This document shows, one piece after another, positions 62,025-64,000 of a stretch of 64,000 nt of DNA (the first letter of the stretch is position 1; each line of letters begins with the position of its first letter). Source of the DNA: DCFW01 sp963790715. Its GTDB lineage: Bacteria; Bacteroidota; Bacteroidia; Bacteroidales; Bacteroidaceae. The notes under the pieces are model-generated. The model made no database searches. It saw nothing but the letters and a program-made list of their open reading frames with translations, and was not told where the DNA came from. The translations under genes were made by a program, and so were the position numbers. The DNA lies in the NCBI GenBank assembly GCA_963790715.1, contig CAWBPN010000010.1, positions 186,001-250,000 on the forward strand, read 5' to 3'.

Positions 62025-63524
62025 ATGAGCAATTTAAAATCATTATTTAAGGATACGGTTATATACGGAATGAGTAGCATTCTCGGCAGATTTCTTAATT
62101 ATCTGTTAGTTCCGATTTATACTCACAAGATGGCCGCATCATCAGGGGATTACGGTATAATTACCAACGTATATGCATATACAGCTTTATTGTTAGTCAT
62201 ACTAACATTCGGTATGGAAACAACTTTCTTTCGATATGTCAACAAAAGCGAAAAGCCTATGCAGGTATATTCAACCGTTCTTATTATGGTAGGTACGGTT
62301 TGTGCTTTATTCGCAATATCAACATTCGCTTTTATCCACCCTTTTGCCGCATTCATGGGCTACGCCGATCATCCTGAATATGTATGGACAATGTTCTTAT
62401 GCGTATCAATAGATTCTTTCCAATGCATACCGTTCGCTTATTTACGATACAAACACCGCCCAATTAAATTTGCAAGCTTGAAAGTACTTTTCATAACAAT
62501 GAACGTAATTTTGAACTTGGTATATTTCATTTTAATTCCAGTTATGTACAATCATCATATCGCATACGGTTTTATCAGCTTATTCTATCATGGAACCGTC
62601 AGCGTAGCTTATGCATTCTACATTAACTTATTCTGCACATTCTCAGTAACATTCTTCATGCGTAAGGAATTAACCGGATTCAAATATGTGTTCGACAAAC
62701 ATCTGGCACGGCAAATGTGGCATTACTCATGGCCTATATTAATCTTGGGTATTGCCGGTATCTTGAATCAAACGGCTGATAAAATCATATTCCCGTTCGT
62801 TTCAACTCATGTTGGTAAAGAAATAAATGTACAACTTGGCATATATGGCGCATGCGTGAAAATTGCCATGATTATGACGTTAATAACGCAAGCATTCCGT
62901 TACGCATATGAGCCGTTCGTTTTCGGCAAGAGTAAAGATAAAGACAGCAAGGAAACGTATGCGGCCGCAATGAAATACTTCATCATATTCACATTGTTCG
63001 CATTCCTCATTGTCATGGGATATATGGATATTTTGAAGAGATTGATTATCGCCCGCGACTATTGGGCAGGACTAAAAGTAACTCCTATTGTTATGGTTGC
63101 CGGTATTCTTTTGGGAATCTATTTCAATTTATCATTATGGTATAAGCTGGTTGATAAAACAATATATGGAATGTGGTTTTCACTTATCGGTTGCATTTCG
63201 CTAATTGCAGTTAACGTTATATTCATTCCACGTTTCAGCTACATGGCTTGTGCCTGGGGTGGAGTTGTCGGATATGGCATTGCTACTATCCTATCCTATT
63301 TTGTAGGTCAGAAATACTTCCCTATTAATTATCCTCTAAAAGATATTGCCAAATACGTTATTCTAACGGCAATATTGTATATAGCAATAACTAAAGTTCC
63401 AGATCATTGGAACCTATGGGTAAAAGTAGGCGTAAAAACATGTATACTTCTTGTTTATCTGGCATATACCTTAAAGAAAGATATGCCGTCGTTCTTATCA
63501 AAAAAGCAGGAAACAAGTAATTAA
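62025..63524 (+). CDS. polysaccharide flippase (MOP/Wzx-type)
   Basis: A 499-aa membrane protein with 12-14 hydrophobic helices. The opening SLFKDTVIYGMSSILGRFLNYLLVPIYT is the standard Wzx/RfbX family start. It then runs FGMETTFFRYV and HYSWPILILGIAGILNQTADKIIFP, typical of the transmembrane helix 7-8 region. These proteins flip undecaprenol-linked oligosaccharides to the periplasmic side. No glycosyltransferases are in the window, so the specific polymer is unknown. It ends at a long terminator shared with the DUF4293 gene. Confidence 0.92.
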   Translation: MSNLKSLFKDTVIYGMSSILGRFLNYLLVPIYTHKMAASSGDYGIITNVYAYTALLLVILTFGMETTFFRYVNKSEKPMQVYSTVLIMVGTVCALFAISTFAFIHPFAAFMGYADHPEYVWTMFLCVSIDSFQCIPFAYLRYKHRPIKFASLKVLFITMNVILNLVYFILIPVMYNHHIAYGFISLFYHGTVSVAYAFYINLFCTFSVTFFMRKELTGFKYVFDKHLARQMWHYSWPILILGIAGILNQTADKIIFPFVSTHVGKEINVQLGIYGACVKIAMIMTLITQAFRYAYEPFVFGKSKDKDSKETYAAAMKYFIIFTLFAFLIVMGYMDILKRLIIARDYWAGLKVTPIVMVAGILLGIYFNLSLWYKLVDKTIYGMWFSLIGCISLIAVNVIFIPRFSYMACAWGGVVGYGIATILSYFVGQKYFPINYPLKDIAKYVILTAILYIAITKVPDHWNLWVKVGVKTCILLVYLAYTLKKDMPSFLSKKQETSN

Positions 63525-63529
63525 AACAA

Positions 63530-63582
63530 CAATAAAAAATATTCGCATTTATCATATTAATAATTGCGAATATTTTTTATTG
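63530..63582. terminator. bidirectional terminator
   Basis: An 18-bp perfect stem (63530-63547 with 63565-63582) and a 17-base loop, with A/T runs on both sides. It separates the convergent flippase and DUF4293 genes. Confidence 0.85.
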
Positions 63583-63597
63583 TTTTATGTAATAATC

Positions 63598-63987
63598 TTA
63601 CCTTATTCTATCAGCTGCTTTAATCAAATCATCATCTTTTTTAATTTGATGATTTGCAATTAATGTAAAAACAAGAGACAGTAGAGGAAGAAATGAACCT
63701 ATTGATATAATCATCGGTTGATTAGGAGTATTCTTTGACAATAAATAATATGTGAGGTAAATAACATAATAAATAAGCGCAACCATAGCACCTATTATAC
63801 ATAACTGACGTTGCATTTTTCTTTTTTTGTAAAGAAATATTGCAATAAAATTAAAAAGCGCACCCGCTATTGCCACTATTATTAAGCCCCACGCGTGGAA
63901 TCCATTTTGCGTGACAGGTAAAAACAAAGAACCAACCCATAATACAGTAGCAACCAAAAGGTATATTGATTGAATCCTTTGAATCAT
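63598..63987 (-). CDS. DUF4293-family membrane protein
   Basis: A 129-aa membrane protein with four hydrophobic helices (residues ~5-25, 30-52, 60-84 and 90-112), starting MIQRIQSIYLLVATVLWVG, the family's typical opening. DUF4293 is restricted to Bacteroidota and has no known function. It begins 13 bases from the window edge, so its promoter lies outside or right at the edge. Confidence 0.88.
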   Translation of the reverse strand: MIQRIQSIYLLVATVLWVGSLFLPVTQNGFHAWGLIIVAIAGALFNFIAIFLYKKRKMQRQLCIIGAMVALIYYVIYLTYYLLSKNTPNQPMIISIGSFLPLLSLVFTLIANHQIKKDDDLIKAADRIR

Positions 63988-64000
63988 TGCATGTTATCTT

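Overview
The window is a 64-kb piece of a low-GC chromosome from a member of the Bacteroidota, most likely order Bacteroidales. The evidence is: many genes preceded by the Bacteroidota -7 promoter box TAnnTTTG, almost no Shine-Dalgarno sequences, families largely confined to this phylum (DUF4270, DUF4293, DUF2027-Smr, short AMP nucleosidase, BspA-type LRR protein), lipoproteins with export signals, and a Rho factor with a long N/Q-rich insert. I cannot place it to genus.

Layout. 1-3.6 kb: M13 metallopeptidase (cut by the window edge) and an ABC-F ATPase. 3.9 kb: tRNA-Gly(CCC). 4.0-6.4 kb: a decayed accessory strip with a lipoprotein relic, a structured noncoding segment, a frameshifted IS110-family transposase relic, a phage-like fragment and a HigB/HigA toxin-antitoxin pair. 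6.7-12.4 kb: an unrecognised 207-aa protein, a GltD-like oxidoreductase, a large palindromic repeat beside a Crp/Fnr relic, a Bax-inhibitor-1 membrane protein, a PAP2 phosphatase and a DUF2027-Smr protein. 12.4-17.1 kb: queA with two GHL10 glycosidase-like exoproteins. 17.2-26 kb: gyrA with a TPR exoprotein, then clpC (frameshifted near its start) and htpG. 26-30 kb: FadL-like barrel, DUF4270 lipoprotein and a Kelch lipoprotein. 30-34.4 kb: holA, amn, an orphan HsdR-N-domain protein, a zinc-ribbon coiled-coil protein and a Nif3-family protein.

35-44 kb: MBL-fold lipoprotein, MORN-repeat protein, a nitroreductase-kdsB-M16 run, a PBP1A-type transpeptidase, and pyrBI with a flavin reductase. 44-51 kb: riboflavin synthase, cytochrome bd oxidase (cydAB) behind an LRR protein, then rho and a NUDIX hydrolase. 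51.5-55.6 kb: a compact ABC-ATPase plus DUF4435 (TOPRIM-like) pair resembling OLD/PARIS-type two-gene defence modules, divergent from queD-queE, a DUF2400 protein and a YfcE-type phosphodiesterase. 55.8-64 kb: DEAD-box helicase overlapping mnmE, an outer-membrane barrel, a Qnr-like pentapeptide-repeat protein, a SWIM-domain protein, a polysaccharide flippase and a DUF4293 membrane protein.

Most of the window is ordinary housekeeping chromosome: replication and topology (gyrA, holA), protein quality control (clpC, htpG), tRNA modification (queA/queD/queE, mnmE), envelope synthesis (kdsB, PBP1A, flippase) and respiration (cydAB). The items most worth a second look are the ATPase/DUF4435 pair, the structured RNA-like segment before the IS110 relic, the five-copy palindromic element at about 9.0 kb, and the clpC frameshift.
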